64,000 bases of DNA from Eggerthella sinensis. GTDB lineage: Bacteria > Actinomycetota > Coriobacteriia > Coriobacteriales > Eggerthellaceae. Positions within the stretch are counted from its first letter, which is position 1; each line of letters opens with the position of its first letter. The translations under genes and the position numbers were made by a program. The stretch lies in assembly GCF_003339815.1 (NCBI RefSeq), contig NZ_PPTT01000002.1, positions 124,001-188,000 of the forward strand. Direction: 5' to 3'. This document shows positions 1 to 7,962 of the stretch, in pieces. Under the pieces are notes generated by a model. The model searched no databases. It was not told where the DNA came from and saw nothing but the letters and a program-made list of their open reading frames with translations.

Positions 1-2
1 TC

Positions 3-1490
3 CGCGTGCTGTTCAAGCCGAACTGCGGTTTGGAGAACACGCGCGCCTCCCTCATCGTGCGACGCATCGCGCCCTTGTGCAGCGTCGTTTCAACGTATCC
101 CGAACACGTGAAGAGCGATCCCAGCACCATCCCCTACCTGCGGGACAACGGCCTGTTCGTGCGGTTCACCTGCACGACGCCCGAATGGGTGCTGCTCTCC
201 ATCAAGAACTCGTTTTTCGTCGAGCAGTGCACGCTCGTTGACGACCCGAACAGCATCCCGCCCTTCGTGCAATCCGATGATCAGGCGAAACGTCGTACGA
301 GGAACCAGGAACACGAGGGCGGACTCTCGCCGTTCGCCAATGCGGACGAACGAGACGACGAGCTGAGCGACCTGCTGAACCGGCTGTGCGAGAACCGGCG
401 AGCGTTGGGCGCGTACGCATCCGAACACGAGCGCAGCTTCGAGTTCGACGCCATCATGTTCGAGCAGGACCGCGTCATCGACGATCTGCGCAGTGCGGTT
501 GCCCGCGCGCGCATCGAGCAATTCGGCAGCATCGCCGCCACCCTGCATGCCGTGGTGGTGGACCACGCCTCGCGCGCGAACGTGCAGGTGGCGCTCGAGC
601 TGGAGGACAGCCGCATCGCCATCGACCGGGCGTCCCTCATCTCGCTCGAGGAGGCCATCAAGCGCACGTTGCGCGCGTGCATCCGCGGCAGCATCGAGCG
701 TCCCGACGAGCGCATCGCTGCCGGCAAGCCGCCGTGCGCAACCATTCGTCTCGGGGTCGAGAACGACGGCCCGAGCGTCGCCTGCCACATCGAGCACGAC
801 GGCCGCCCTTTCGACGTGCGCATCATCGGCGAGCTGGCCGAAGAGCACGGCTTGCTCACCCACCCGTTGAGCCGCTACACCGACGACGAACTGAGCACCA
901 TGCTTCCCCTGCTCAGGGCTTCGTTCGCCGACATTCAGGAAGAGGAGCAAAGCTCTACGTTCGAGATTTGCGAGATATGCGCGGCCCTGCAGCGCATCGG
1001 GGGCAGCGGCGAAACGCGCAACACGGGCCGCGGCACGGTCGAGATCTGCCTGCACGTTCCCGTGCCGCTCACCGCGTTCGAGATTGCGCAGGTGAGCGCC
1101 GGCGGCGCGCGGCTTGCGCTGCCGGCTCAGCACATCGAGCGGTTCATGGCGTACCGCGACGCGGCCGAGCCGGAAAGCGGGCGCGTCGTCATCGACGGAA
1201 CGTCCTACCGCATCGCGAACGGGCCGGGGTCGGGGTCCCCTTTCGAAACGCAGCACCCGGCGCTCATCGTGCTGCTGAACGCGTACGAGCAACACGTGGC
1301 GCTCGCCCTCGACTCCGCCGACGGATACGAGTACGTCCCGGTTCGCCACCTGCCCCGCCTGCTCGACGGCTCCACCATGCGCCGCGCTGGCTGCCGAGGA
1401 TACGCCACCATGTCCGACGGTACGCTGCGGCCCGTGCTGAACGTGCGCCACCTCAACCCAACCACGCGCGAGGAGGCGTCCCATGCGTAA
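3..1490 (+). CDS. CheA-like chemosensory histidine kinase, 5' end outside window
   Basis: The reading frame is open from the left edge, so the N-terminus (phosphotransfer P1 domain) is missing. The visible ~495 residues follow the CheA order. A P2-like response-regulator-binding domain (about 1-75) is followed by a P3 dimerisation helix pair (about 105-180), a P4 ATP-binding-like region (about 205-345) and a CheW-like P5 domain (about 350-490). The ATPase region looks degenerate. The segment matching the N-box reads LRACIRGSIERPDER without the usual Asn/His, and the DDGRG motif is EHDGRPF. The dimerisation and coupling domains are well kept, so a scaffold role or altered kinase is possible. 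The stop overlaps the start of the following CheW-like gene by 8 nt, so the two are translationally coupled. CheA architecture is recognised from family knowledge; loss of activity is inference. Confidence 0.75.
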   Translation, partial: RVLFKPNCGLENTRASLIVRRIAPLCSVVSTYPEHVKSDPSTIPYLRDNGLFVRFTCTTPEWVLLSIKNSFFVEQCTLVDDPNSIPPFVQSDDQAKRRTRNQEHEGGLSPFANADERDDELSDLLNRLCENRRALGAYASEHERSFEFDAIMFEQDRVIDDLRSAVARARIEQFGSIAATLHAVVVDHASRANVQVALELEDSRIAIDRASLISLEEAIKRTLRACIRGSIERPDERIAAGKPPCATIRLGVENDGPSVACHIEHDGRPFDVRIIGELAEEHGLLTHPLSRYTDDELSTMLPLLRASFADIQEEEQSSTFEICEICAALQRIGGSGETRNTGRGTVEICLHVPVPLTAFEIAQVSAGGARLALPAQHIERFMAYRDAAEPESGRVVIDGTSYRIANGPGSGSPFETQHPALIVLLNAYEQHVALALDSADGYEYVPVRHLPRLLDGSTMRRAGCRGYATMSDGTLRPVLNVRHLNPTTREEASHA

Positions 1491-1968
1491 TCGAGCGGAG
1501 CGGCTGGCATGGATCGAAGACCTGTTCGGCGAGGTCGCTGCCGGAGAGGCGCAGGCGCTCGTTGCCCGGGGCATCGTGGTGCCATCGGCGTGGGGGCTGC
1601 TGTGCGTCGCGTTCCCCTCGGTGGTAGAGGTCATGGCGGCGAAGAACCTCAAAACGCTCTCGTTTCTGCCCGAGGAGTTCTGCGGCGTCATCGACCGCGG
1701 CAGCTCCCTCGCGCCCGTCATCGACGTGTGCGACGGGGCCGAGGCAACCGTGCCGAAGGTGCTGCTCATGCGCGGCGGCGAGCACGAGCTGGGATTGCGC
1801 TACACGGGCACGCCCCAGGTGATCGACCTCGACGAATGCCCGGCGGAACCCGGGCGCGACCTGGCGATGCCCTTCCCCTTCGTGGCCGCAGCGCGCCTCG
1901 TCACCCCGCACGGCTCCGCCGCGCTGCTGGACGCAACCGCCACCACGGAGCGCTTGCTGGAACGCTAG
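1483..1968 (+). CDS. CheW-like coupling protein
   Basis: This 161-residue protein has one CheW-like fold. The recognisable stretch is FLPEEFCGVIDRGSSLAPVI, which matches the conserved CheW pattern in which a P-x-x-x-x-G-V-I segment leads to a P-V-I-D strand. CheW proteins link receptors to the CheA P5 domain. The gene starts inside the end of the CheA-like gene (8-nt overlap), supporting a two-protein chemosensory complex. No receptor, CheY, CheB/R or flagellar gene lies in this window, so the output (twitching, gene regulation or other) cannot be told from here. Confidence 0.7.
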   Translation: MRNRAERLAWIEDLFGEVAAGEAQALVARGIVVPSAWGLLCVAFPSVVEVMAAKNLKTLSFLPEEFCGVIDRGSSLAPVIDVCDGAEATVPKVLLMRGGEHELGLRYTGTPQVIDLDECPAEPGRDLAMPFPFVAAARLVTPHGSAALLDATATTERLLER

Positions 1969-2024
1969 CCGCGCACTCGTGGTAAGCTTTCGATCAGCAG
2001 GTTTCCCAAGCGAAAGGAACGCCC

Positions 2025-2846
2025 ATGCAGATCAACGAGCACTCGTACACCTTGCAGGCCGCCGATGGCATCCAGCTGGTCGGCCGCGTCGACGCGCCGG
2101 ACGAGCCGAAGGCCGCCGTGGTCATCGTGCACGGCCTGTGCGAGCACTTCGGCCGCTACGACTACGTGGTGGAACAGTTGATGGCGGCCGGATACGCCGT
2201 CGTGCGGTTCGACCACCGCGGGCACGGGCGCTCCATGGGCAAGCTCACGTACTTCGCCGACCGCACGCAAATCGTCGACGACACCCACCTGTTCGTGGAA
2301 GATGCGCGCGCCCGCTTCCCCGAACTGCCGCTGTTCATGATCGGCCACTCCATGGGCGGGTTCGGCGCGGCCAGCTACGGCACGGCGCACCCCGGCGAGC
2401 TTGACGGCTACGTGCTGTCCGGCGCCTGGACGCGCGACCACCGCGGCCTCGCCCTCGTGGACGACGCGCTGCCCGCCGACGAATACGTGCCCAACGCGTT
2501 GGGAGCGGGCGTGTGCTCCGACCCGGCCGTCGGCGAGGCGTACGCGGCCGACCCGCTCGTGGCCAAGGAGTTCTCGGTGGGCCTGCTGCGCGCCGTGCAC
2601 GACGGCCACGACTGGCTGCGCGCGAACGCCGCCGCCTTCGTCGATCCCGTCAGCATCATGCACGGGGGCGATGACGGCCTGGTGGACCCGCAGGACAGCA
2701 TCGACTTCTTCGAGGAAATCGGCTCCACCGACAAGTCGCTGCGCATCTACGCGGGCCTCTGCCACGAGATATTCAACGAGTTCAAGCGCGACCTCGTCAT
2801 CCGCGACGCCATCGACTGGCTCGACGACCACGCGGTGCGCGGCTAG
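2025..2846 (+). CDS. alpha/beta hydrolase, monoacylglycerol lipase-like
   Basis: A 273-residue serine hydrolase of the lysophospholipase/monoacylglycerol lipase type. The nucleophile elbow is GHSMGG (Ser near residue 109). The probable acid is in HGGDDGLVDP (about 215) and the His in LCHEIFNE (about 249), completing a catalytic triad. An oxyanion HG motif (VIVHGLCEHFGRY, about 33-45) and an FDHRGHGRS loop are typical. There is no signal peptide, so it is cytoplasmic, probably cleaving lipid or small carboxylic esters. It sits 56 bases after the CheW-like gene and faces another hydrolase on the opposite strand 44 bases away. Family assignment is firm; substrate is unknown. Confidence 0.85.
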   Translation: MQINEHSYTLQAADGIQLVGRVDAPDEPKAAVVIVHGLCEHFGRYDYVVEQLMAAGYAVVRFDHRGHGRSMGKLTYFADRTQIVDDTHLFVEDARARFPELPLFMIGHSMGGFGAASYGTAHPGELDGYVLSGAWTRDHRGLALVDDALPADEYVPNALGAGVCSDPAVGEAYAADPLVAKEFSVGLLRAVHDGHDWLRANAAAFVDPVSIMHGGDDGLVDPQDSIDFFEEIGSTDKSLRIYAGLCHEIFNEFKRDLVIRDAIDWLDDHAVRG

Positions 2847-2890
2847 CGAACGTTGGATCCCCGCCCTCACAAACCGGCGCGGGCGGAAGG

Positions 2891-3982
2891 TCACGCGATG
2901 CGGTTGAGGGCGGCGGCGAACTCCTTGGGATGCTCGTAATGAACGTCGTGGCCGCCCTCGATGCGCTCGGTTTCGCAATCGGGCACCAGCTGCTGCACGC
3001 GCGCGGCATCCTCGTCGGAGTTCGCCGCGTACAGCAGGCCGTCGTCGCCGTAGCGCGTCTCCACCTTCAGATAGATCGTCGGGCATTGGATGCGGCTGAG
3101 GATGTCCGCCTGGTCGACGCCTTCGAAGAACGCGCCCGTGTAGAACGCCTCGCTGAAGCGCGGGTCGAAATCGTCGAAGAAGTACATGCCGCGCACCCAG
3201 TCGTGCGGCACCCAGGTCAACGCGACGTGGCCGTCGGGGTTGGCCGCGCGCTCGGCCGCCGTCCACTCCGCAATCTTCGGCTGCAAGCCTCCGAACAGGC
3301 CGAACAGGTAGCTGTGCTGCGCGTAGAACACGGCGTAGTCATCCACTTCATCCTGATTGAGAAAGGCGTGCGTCACCTCGAAGCCGTCCTTCCACACGAA
3401 GCTGCCGGGCGCGGCCTGCATCTCGGCAGGCGTCACGCGGAAGAAGGGCGGGTCCTCCAACAGGCACGCGGTCACGCGCTCGGCGTCGTTCGCCGCGAGC
3501 CAGGCGGCGATGATGCCGCCCGACGAGTGGCCCGACACCGCGTACGGGCCGCCCACAACCTGCGCGGCGAACGCCTTGAGGGCATCGCCCTGCGCAGTGA
3601 GGGAGTACCGCGCGGGATCGTGCGTCGATTCGCCGTGCCCAAAGCAGTCGACGGCGAACACGTGGTATCGTTTTGCCAGGTCGGGCAGCACGCGGGCGTA
3701 GTCTTCCCACTGCATGCCCTGCCCGTGCACAAGCAGCAGCGCCGGGCCGTTGTCGGGGCCTTCGCCGTAATTGACCGTCGCGCCGCCAATGGCAACCTGC
3801 CGCTCGACGAAGCCCGCGGCCTGGGCTTTCGCGTTGTCGCGCTCCTCGCCGTGCCGATTGTTGTCCACGTACACCGCCAACGCGACGCCGGCCGCCACGA
3901 GCACCGCCACGAGCACGATTCCCACGATCATGAGCACCCTCTTCTTTCCCCGCATCTTCGTGCGGCTTCCGCCTCGGTCCAT
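2891..3982 (-). CDS. membrane-anchored alpha/beta hydrolase
   Basis: A 363-residue protein with a basic N-terminus and one hydrophobic segment (about 14-37, IVLVAVLVAAGVALAVYV), so a signal anchor with the enzyme outside the membrane. The hydrolase core has the oxyanion loop LLLVHGQGMQWEDY, the FGHGES loop and the nucleophile elbow GHSSGG. The C-terminal GGHDVHYEHP supplies the likely catalytic His. A good ribosome site (GGAGG, 5 nt upstream) supports this start. It lies 40 bases downstream of an XRE-AbrB regulator gene on the same strand and may be co-transcribed with it. It resembles proline-iminopeptidase or haloperoxidase-like hydrolases, but the substrate is not readable. Confidence 0.8.
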   Translation of the reverse strand: MDRGGSRTKMRGKKRVLMIVGIVLVAVLVAAGVALAVYVDNNRHGEERDNAKAQAAGFVERQVAIGGATVNYGEGPDNGPALLLVHGQGMQWEDYARVLPDLAKRYHVFAVDCFGHGESTHDPARYSLTAQGDALKAFAAQVVGGPYAVSGHSSGGIIAAWLAANDAERVTACLLEDPPFFRVTPAEMQAAPGSFVWKDGFEVTHAFLNQDEVDDYAVFYAQHSYLFGLFGGLQPKIAEWTAAERAANPDGHVALTWVPHDWVRGMYFFDDFDPRFSEAFYTGAFFEGVDQADILSRIQCPTIYLKVETRYGDDGLLYAANSDEDAARVQQLVPDCETERIEGGHDVHYEHPKEFAAALNRIA

Positions 3983-4022
3983 GCCGGCCTCCGTTCCGCC
4001 CGCATCGTCCGAGGAAGCGGGC

Positions 4023-4445
4023 TCAAGAATCGATCATCGTACGGAGTAGCGCCACGCGATCCATGAAGTCGTCGGCTTTGAGCACGGCCAGGCCCTGCTC
4101 TTCGTCGCCCAGCACCAGCATGGTGTCGCCCGGCTCGATGCCGAACAGCTCGCGCGCCTGCTTCGGGATGACGATTTGCCCGCGCTCCCCCACGGTGACG
4201 GCGCCGAACAGGTGCTTTCCGCGCGGGGGCATGGGCAGCACGGTGCCCTGCGGATCGTAGGACACAAGGTCGTCCAGCGACACGTCCAGCACGTCCACCA
4301 GCGCGGCCGCGTTCGCCAAGTCCGGCGTCGACTCGCCGGCCTCCCACTTCGCCACGGTCTGCCGCGAGACGCCCAGACGCTCGGCCACCTGCTCCTGCGT
4401 GAGCCCGATCATCTTGCGCCTGCTCTGAATGTTTGCACCGATCAT
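4023..4445 (-). CDS. XRE helix-turn-helix / SpoVT-AbrB fusion regulator
   Basis: A 140-residue protein with two DNA-binding folds. An XRE-type HTH (about 3-60, with GLTQEQVAERLGVSRQTVAKWE) is followed by a SpoVT/AbrB swapped-hairpin domain (about 80-120, with GAVTVGERGQIVIPKQARELF). AbrB-type domains are usually found as transition-state regulators or antitoxins. No toxin gene is adjacent; the next gene on the strand is a membrane-anchored hydrolase. The start is set at 4445 because AAGGAG at 4456-4461 is only 1 nt from the upstream ATG (4454) but 10 nt from this one. Confidence 0.8.
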   Translation of the reverse strand: MIGANIQSRRKMIGLTQEQVAERLGVSRQTVAKWEAGESTPDLANAAALVDVLDVSLDDLVSYDPQGTVLPMPPRGKHLFGAVTVGERGQIVIPKQARELFGIEPGDTMLVLGDEEQGLAVLKADDFMDRVALLRTMIDS

Positions 4446-4577
4446 GTTTTTCATACTCCTTGGCCGTTATCGTACCCCGCCCACCAGCGACGTTCCACCA
4501 ACCGATGATGACAGTTCCCGGAGCATTTGTCGCGTTTCGTTGACATGCAGGCAAAAGCACGCAGAAGCGCCCAGGCA

Positions 4578-6041
4578 TCACGCCTTCGAACTCAGCGCCT
4601 CGTTGTCGGGCGCTTGCACCTCGTCCGGTGCCGGGCGCGGTGCGGGCTTGCGCAGGACGACGAGCGAGACGACGAAGGCCACCACGCTGAGGCCGGCCAT
4701 CGTCCAGAAAGCGGCGTCCACGCCTGCGAACGGGGCGTTCGCGTCGCCCGCCGCCGCAGCCGACGAGGTGACGCCGGCCATGATGGCCACGAACACCGCC
4801 GTGCCCAGCGCGCCCACGATGGAGCGCATCGTGTTGTTCATGGCCGTGCCGTGCGGAATCATCGCCATGGGCAGGCTGTTGAGCGCCGCGGTGGTCAGCG
4901 GCATGGATACCATCGACTGGCCCGCCATGAGCAGCGCGTAGGCCAGGCCGATGAACAGCGGCCCCGTTTCGGCACTCACCTGCGCCAACATGAGCGTGGC
5001 GGCCACCACGAGCGCGAGGCCCGCCGGCGCCAGCACGCGCGCGCCGAAGCGGTCGAACACGCGCCCGTTGATGGGCGACAGCACGCCCATGACGATGCCG
5101 CCGGCCATGAGCGTCATGCCGGACGTGAGCGCCGAGAAGCCCGCCGCGTTCTGCATGTACATGGGCAGCATGGTGGACGCGCCCATGAACGAGGCCCAGG
5201 CCAGCACCACGAGCAGCAGCGACACGGTGAACGTGCGGTGCTTGAACACGCGGAATTCCAGCATGGGCGTCTCGAGGTGCAGCTGCCGCACGATGAACCA
5301 GACCACGGCGCACACGGCCACGGCCAGCACGATGAGCACCTCGGGATTCGTCCAGCTGAGGGTCCCCGCCACGCTCAGCCCGTACAGAAGGCCGCCGAAC
5401 CCGACGGACGACAGCACCACCGACAGCAGGTCGAACGCGGGGTTCGAGCGCTCCGTCACGTTCTTCACCACGAAGAACGCCACCACGAGGTCCAGCGCGA
5501 TGATGGGCAGCAACAGCAAGAACAGCGCCTGCCAAGGGAAGAAGTCGACGATCCACCCCGACAGCGTGGGGCCGATGGCCGGCGCGAACGCGATGACGAG
5601 GCCGAAGAAGCCCATCGCCGTGCCGCGCTTGTCGGGCGGGAACACCACGAACAGCACCGTCTGCATGAGCGGCATGGTGATGCCCGCACCCAGCGCCTGC
5701 ACCACGCGCCCGGCCAGCAGCATCTCGAAGCTGAACGCAGCCGCGCACAGCGCCGTGCCCGCGCCGAACAGCCCCATGGCCAGGAAGAACAGCGCGCGGG
5801 TGGAAAAGCGCCGCAGCAGGAACGCCGTGACGGGAATCATGATGCCGTTCGCCAGCATGAACGCCGTGGTAAGCCACTGCGCCGTGCTGCTGGGAACGTC
5901 GAACACCACCATGAGGCTGGGGATGGCCGTGGTCATGAGGTTCTGATTGAGAATGGAGACGAAGGACCCCACCATCATCACCGCCACGATGGCGATGGAC
6001 GTGCGGGAGACGTTCGCGGTGTCGAGCTGTGCTTGCTGCAT
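4578..6041 (-). CDS. MFS multidrug exporter, DHA2 (EmrB/QacA) family
   Basis: A 487-residue membrane protein with about 14 hydrophobic segments, the length and pattern of drug:H+ antiporters of the DHA2 group. Visible hallmarks are the loop after helix 2 and the motif-C-like Pro/Gly segment GLVIAFAPAIGPTLSGWIVD in helix 5. The start at 6041 has GAGGGG upstream; an in-frame ATG at 6077 lacks one. The gene diverges from a TetR gene, and the shared 130-bp intergenic region holds a strong promoter with two TetR-type palindromes. This makes inducible efflux of a toxic compound the likely role. The compound exported is unknown. Confidence 0.9.
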   Translation of the reverse strand: MQQAQLDTANVSRTSIAIVAVMMVGSFVSILNQNLMTTAIPSLMVVFDVPSSTAQWLTTAFMLANGIMIPVTAFLLRRFSTRALFFLAMGLFGAGTALCAAAFSFEMLLAGRVVQALGAGITMPLMQTVLFVVFPPDKRGTAMGFFGLVIAFAPAIGPTLSGWIVDFFPWQALFLLLLPIIALDLVVAFFVVKNVTERSNPAFDLLSVVLSSVGFGGLLYGLSVAGTLSWTNPEVLIVLAVAVCAVVWFIVRQLHLETPMLEFRVFKHRTFTVSLLLVVLAWASFMGASTMLPMYMQNAAGFSALTSGMTLMAGGIVMGVLSPINGRVFDRFGARVLAPAGLALVVAATLMLAQVSAETGPLFIGLAYALLMAGQSMVSMPLTTAALNSLPMAMIPHGTAMNNTMRSIVGALGTAVFVAIMAGVTSSAAAAGDANAPFAGVDAAFWTMAGLSVVAFVVSLVVLRKPAPRPAPDEVQAPDNEALSSKA

Positions 6042-6086
6042 GGTGCCGCCCCTCAGCGTTGCGCTTCGCGTGTGCATACGGTATCA

Positions 6087-6108
6087 TATCCGGAGAACTC
6101 TCCGGATA
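6087..6108. promoter_or_regulatory. TetR-type operator 1 (perfect inverted repeat)
   Basis: Two 10-bp arms, TATCCGGAGA and TCTCCGGATA, are separated by AC, a perfect palindrome apart from the central 2 bp. It lies just downstream of the -10 box of the exporter promoter, over its predicted start site. It shares the core CGGAG-N4-CTCCG with the second site 25 bp away. Probable target of the divergent TetR protein. Confidence 0.8.
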
Positions 6109-6137
6109 TAGTAAACGGAGTGCTCTCCGCTTGTCAA
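6108..6137 (-). promoter_or_regulatory. sigma70-type promoter for the MFS exporter
   Basis: On the minus strand a perfect -35 TTGACA (6137-6132) is followed after 18 bp by -10 TACTAT (6113-6108). Operator 2 (CGGAGTGCTCTCCG, 6116-6129) fills the spacer and operator 1 covers the start site. TetR binding should therefore block RNA polymerase directly. Confidence 0.7.
6116..6129. promoter_or_regulatory. TetR-type operator 2
   Basis: CGGAG-TGCT-CTCCG, a 14-bp inverted repeat with the same arms as operator 1, placed in the spacer of the exporter promoter. Confidence 0.7.
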
Positions 6138-6169
6138 GCAGCAAACCGTGCAGGGAGGAAGGATCGCCG

Positions 6170-6763
6170 ATGACCGAAGCACCGCAGCGCCGCGAGCGTC
6201 AAGACGCCGTGAAGAACCGCGGCCACATCCTCAGGGTTGCCCAGGAGCTGTTCGACCGCTTCGGGGTGGAAACCGTCAGCATGAACCGCATCGCGCAGGA
6301 GGCGGGCGTCGGCGCCGGCACGCTGTACCGCCACTTCGGCAACAAGAGCGAGCTGTGCTTCGCGCTCATCCAGGATCGCATCGCCACGTTCTCGGAGGAG
6401 CTCGCCGCGCTCGTGGCGGCCGACGAGGACCCGCGCGTGACGTTCGGGCGCATGGTGCGCAGCTACCTGCGCTTCAAGGAGAGCAAGGCTCTCCTGTTCA
6501 AGGGTATGGAGGAAGCCGCCGCGCACACGGGCGGCCCCAAGCAGAGCCCGGCGTACCACATCATGCGCCAGCCGTTCGTCGAGCTGTTCGAGCGGGCGGC
6601 GCGCGTCGAGGGCATCGAAACGCCCGTGAACCCCGTGTTCCACGCCGATCTGCTGCTGTCGGCCCTCATCGGCGACGCGCTGCGCTACCAGCAGGAGGAG
6701 CACCACCTCACCACCGAGGAATTCGCCGAGGGCGTCTGCCGCGTGTTCTACCCGCACGGGTAG
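6170..6763 (+). CDS. TetR-family repressor of the adjacent exporter
   Basis: A 197-residue regulator. The N-terminal HTH (about 12-60) has VSMNRIAQEAGVGAGTLYRHF, the classical TetR recognition helix pattern; the rest is a helical ligand-binding domain. GGAGGAAGG just upstream supports the ATG at 6170; the longer open frame upstream runs through the operator region and is rejected. Divergent orientation from the MFS exporter and two palindromes between them indicate autoregulation and repression of efflux until a ligand binds. The ligand is unknown. Confidence 0.9.
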   Translation: MTEAPQRRERQDAVKNRGHILRVAQELFDRFGVETVSMNRIAQEAGVGAGTLYRHFGNKSELCFALIQDRIATFSEELAALVAADEDPRVTFGRMVRSYLRFKESKALLFKGMEEAAAHTGGPKQSPAYHIMRQPFVELFERAARVEGIETPVNPVFHADLLLSALIGDALRYQQEEHHLTTEEFAEGVCRVFYPHG

Positions 6764-6795
6764 GGCGCCGCGCGGGGTGCCGCGCCCGCACGCCC

Positions 6796-6819
6796 CGGAT
6801 GTTTCACGTGAAACATCCG
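6796..6819. other. parS-like ParB-binding site (site 1)
   Basis: The 16-mer TGTTTCACGTGAAACA at 6800-6815 equals the bacterial parS consensus. It is the core of a 24-bp perfect palindrome (flanks CGGA and TCCG). It lies between the TetR stop and the DUF2316 start. Confidence 0.85.
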
Positions 6820-6849
6820 TTCCCTTTTCCGCATCGCGAAAGGATTGCT

Positions 6850-7149
6850 ATGTCGCTCACACACCAGCAAAAAGCTGCGACCATCAACGAGTTCGCCCGG
6901 AACATCGAGCTCCTCGGGCTGTCGCCCGCGCAGATCGCGCACGACCTCGACACCACCGAGCAGCACGTCAACGAAGTGGCGCGCCTGCGAAGCGGCGTGC
7001 TCGAAGAGCCGTGGGTCCTGCGCAACTACCTGCTGAGCCAGGCCGCACGCGCCGGCATCGAGCCCGTGCCCTTCACTGCGCTCGTCGGCGACCACCACAC
7101 CTACTGGTTCCTCGACGCCGACGCCATCGACCGCGGCCTGCTCGGCTAG
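6850..7149 (+). CDS. DUF2316 family protein
   Basis: A 99-residue protein. Its N-terminal part resembles a helix-turn-helix (LGLSPAQIAHDLDTTEQHV, about 23-41). Its C-terminal part carries the DUF2316 signature EPWVLRNYLL followed by PVPFTALVGDHHTYWFLD. DUF2316 has no established function; the HTH-like half suggests nucleic-acid binding. GAAAGG 7 nt upstream sets the ATG. A parS site lies just upstream and convergent cytochrome and reductase genes lie downstream. Confidence 0.75.
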   Translation: MSLTHQQKAATINEFARNIELLGLSPAQIAHDLDTTEQHVNEVARLRSGVLEEPWVLRNYLLSQAARAGIEPVPFTALVGDHHTYWFLDADAIDRGLLG

Positions 7150-7203
7150 GGGCGCCGCCGCTCCATGCGCCAGCACCCCTCCCCGCCTCGCCCCGCCGCT
7201 CCG

Positions 7204-7821
7204 CTACGCGTGGCACGTGTTGCACTGGTAGACGCCGGCGTGGTGGCACGAGATGCAGAACGCGGGCGCGCTTTCGGTGACGGGCTCATCGCTGTGCATG
7301 ACGTGGCAGTCGGCGCAGGTTTGATCGGCATGGCCCTCGCCGTCGGGGCGCGCGTGCGGGTTGACCACCGTGCCCTGCGAGTCCGTCAGCAGGGTTGACG
7401 AGGCGGTTTTCTCGGCCAGCTCGTCATAGCTGCCGTGGCACGAGAAGCATGCGTCCTCGTCGATGGTGGTGTCGCGCAGCTTCGTCGCCTTCTTGACGGC
7501 ATCCTCCGGCGTGGCGCCTTCGTGCGCCTTCGTCAAACCCTGCACGTCGGTATGACAGGTGCTGCAGGTGTTTCCCTCCTGCTCGTGCGTTGCGGCCAGG
7601 CACGACGCATCCGTCATCGACGCGTCCTCCTTCGCGTGGCACATCGCGCAGTCTGCCTCGGCCGACCACGTGAACGCAACGGCCACCGGCTGATCGCCCG
7701 CGTCCCCGTTGCTGCCCTCGGTTGAGGACGGCGCTTGCGGCGCGCACCCCGCTGCAGCGAGCGCCGCCACAAGGCACCCCGCGCACACGAAGGCCGCCAT
7801 TCCGATTTTCGCGCTTCTCAT
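7204..7821 (-). CDS. hexaheme c-type cytochrome lipoprotein
   Basis: A 205-residue exported protein with six CXXCH heme-attachment motifs: CAMCH, CSTCH, CFSCH, CADCH, CISCH and CNTCH. The N-terminal signal ends in the lipobox-like LAAAGC (about 21-26), so it is probably a lipoprotein. It sits 141 bases downstream of a Tat-exported flavin reductase on the same strand. It most likely passes electrons from the membrane quinone pool to that reductase, as the cytochrome half of flavocytochrome c fumarate reductases does. It is the only cytochrome among the reductase loci in this window. Heme motifs are seen directly; the electron partner is inference. Confidence 0.88.
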   Translation of the reverse strand: MRSAKIGMAAFVCAGCLVAALAAAGCAPQAPSSTEGSNGDAGDQPVAVAFTWSAEADCAMCHAKEDASMTDASCLAATHEQEGNTCSTCHTDVQGLTKAHEGATPEDAVKKATKLRDTTIDEDACFSCHGSYDELAEKTASSTLLTDSQGTVVNPHARPDGEGHADQTCADCHVMHSDEPVTESAPAFCISCHHAGVYQCNTCHA

Positions 7822-7962
7822 AGTGCTCCTTCGATGATTCGGACGCGAAGCCAGCCGCGCGGCGGGAAGAGGGAGGGAGGGTTCCCCGCCGGCGGCATGG
7901 CTCGCACGCGTATGTTCCGCGCGTCCACCTGCGTGGACGGCTTCAAGGGGTCGAGTTCGGTG

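Noticed and set aside
90-1769. Long minus-strand open frame across the CheA- and CheW-like genes
   Set aside because: Shadow frame; the plus strand shows recognisable CheA/CheW domains with coupled start and stop.
2859-2886. Possible terminator hairpin between the two convergent hydrolases
   Set aside because: Only 6 bp of pairing with a loop of about 14 nt and no T-run; too weak to claim.
4527-6173. 548-codon plus-strand frame opposite the MFS exporter
   Set aside because: His/Arg/Gln-rich low-complexity translation with no family features; opposite strand has the real 14-helix carrier.
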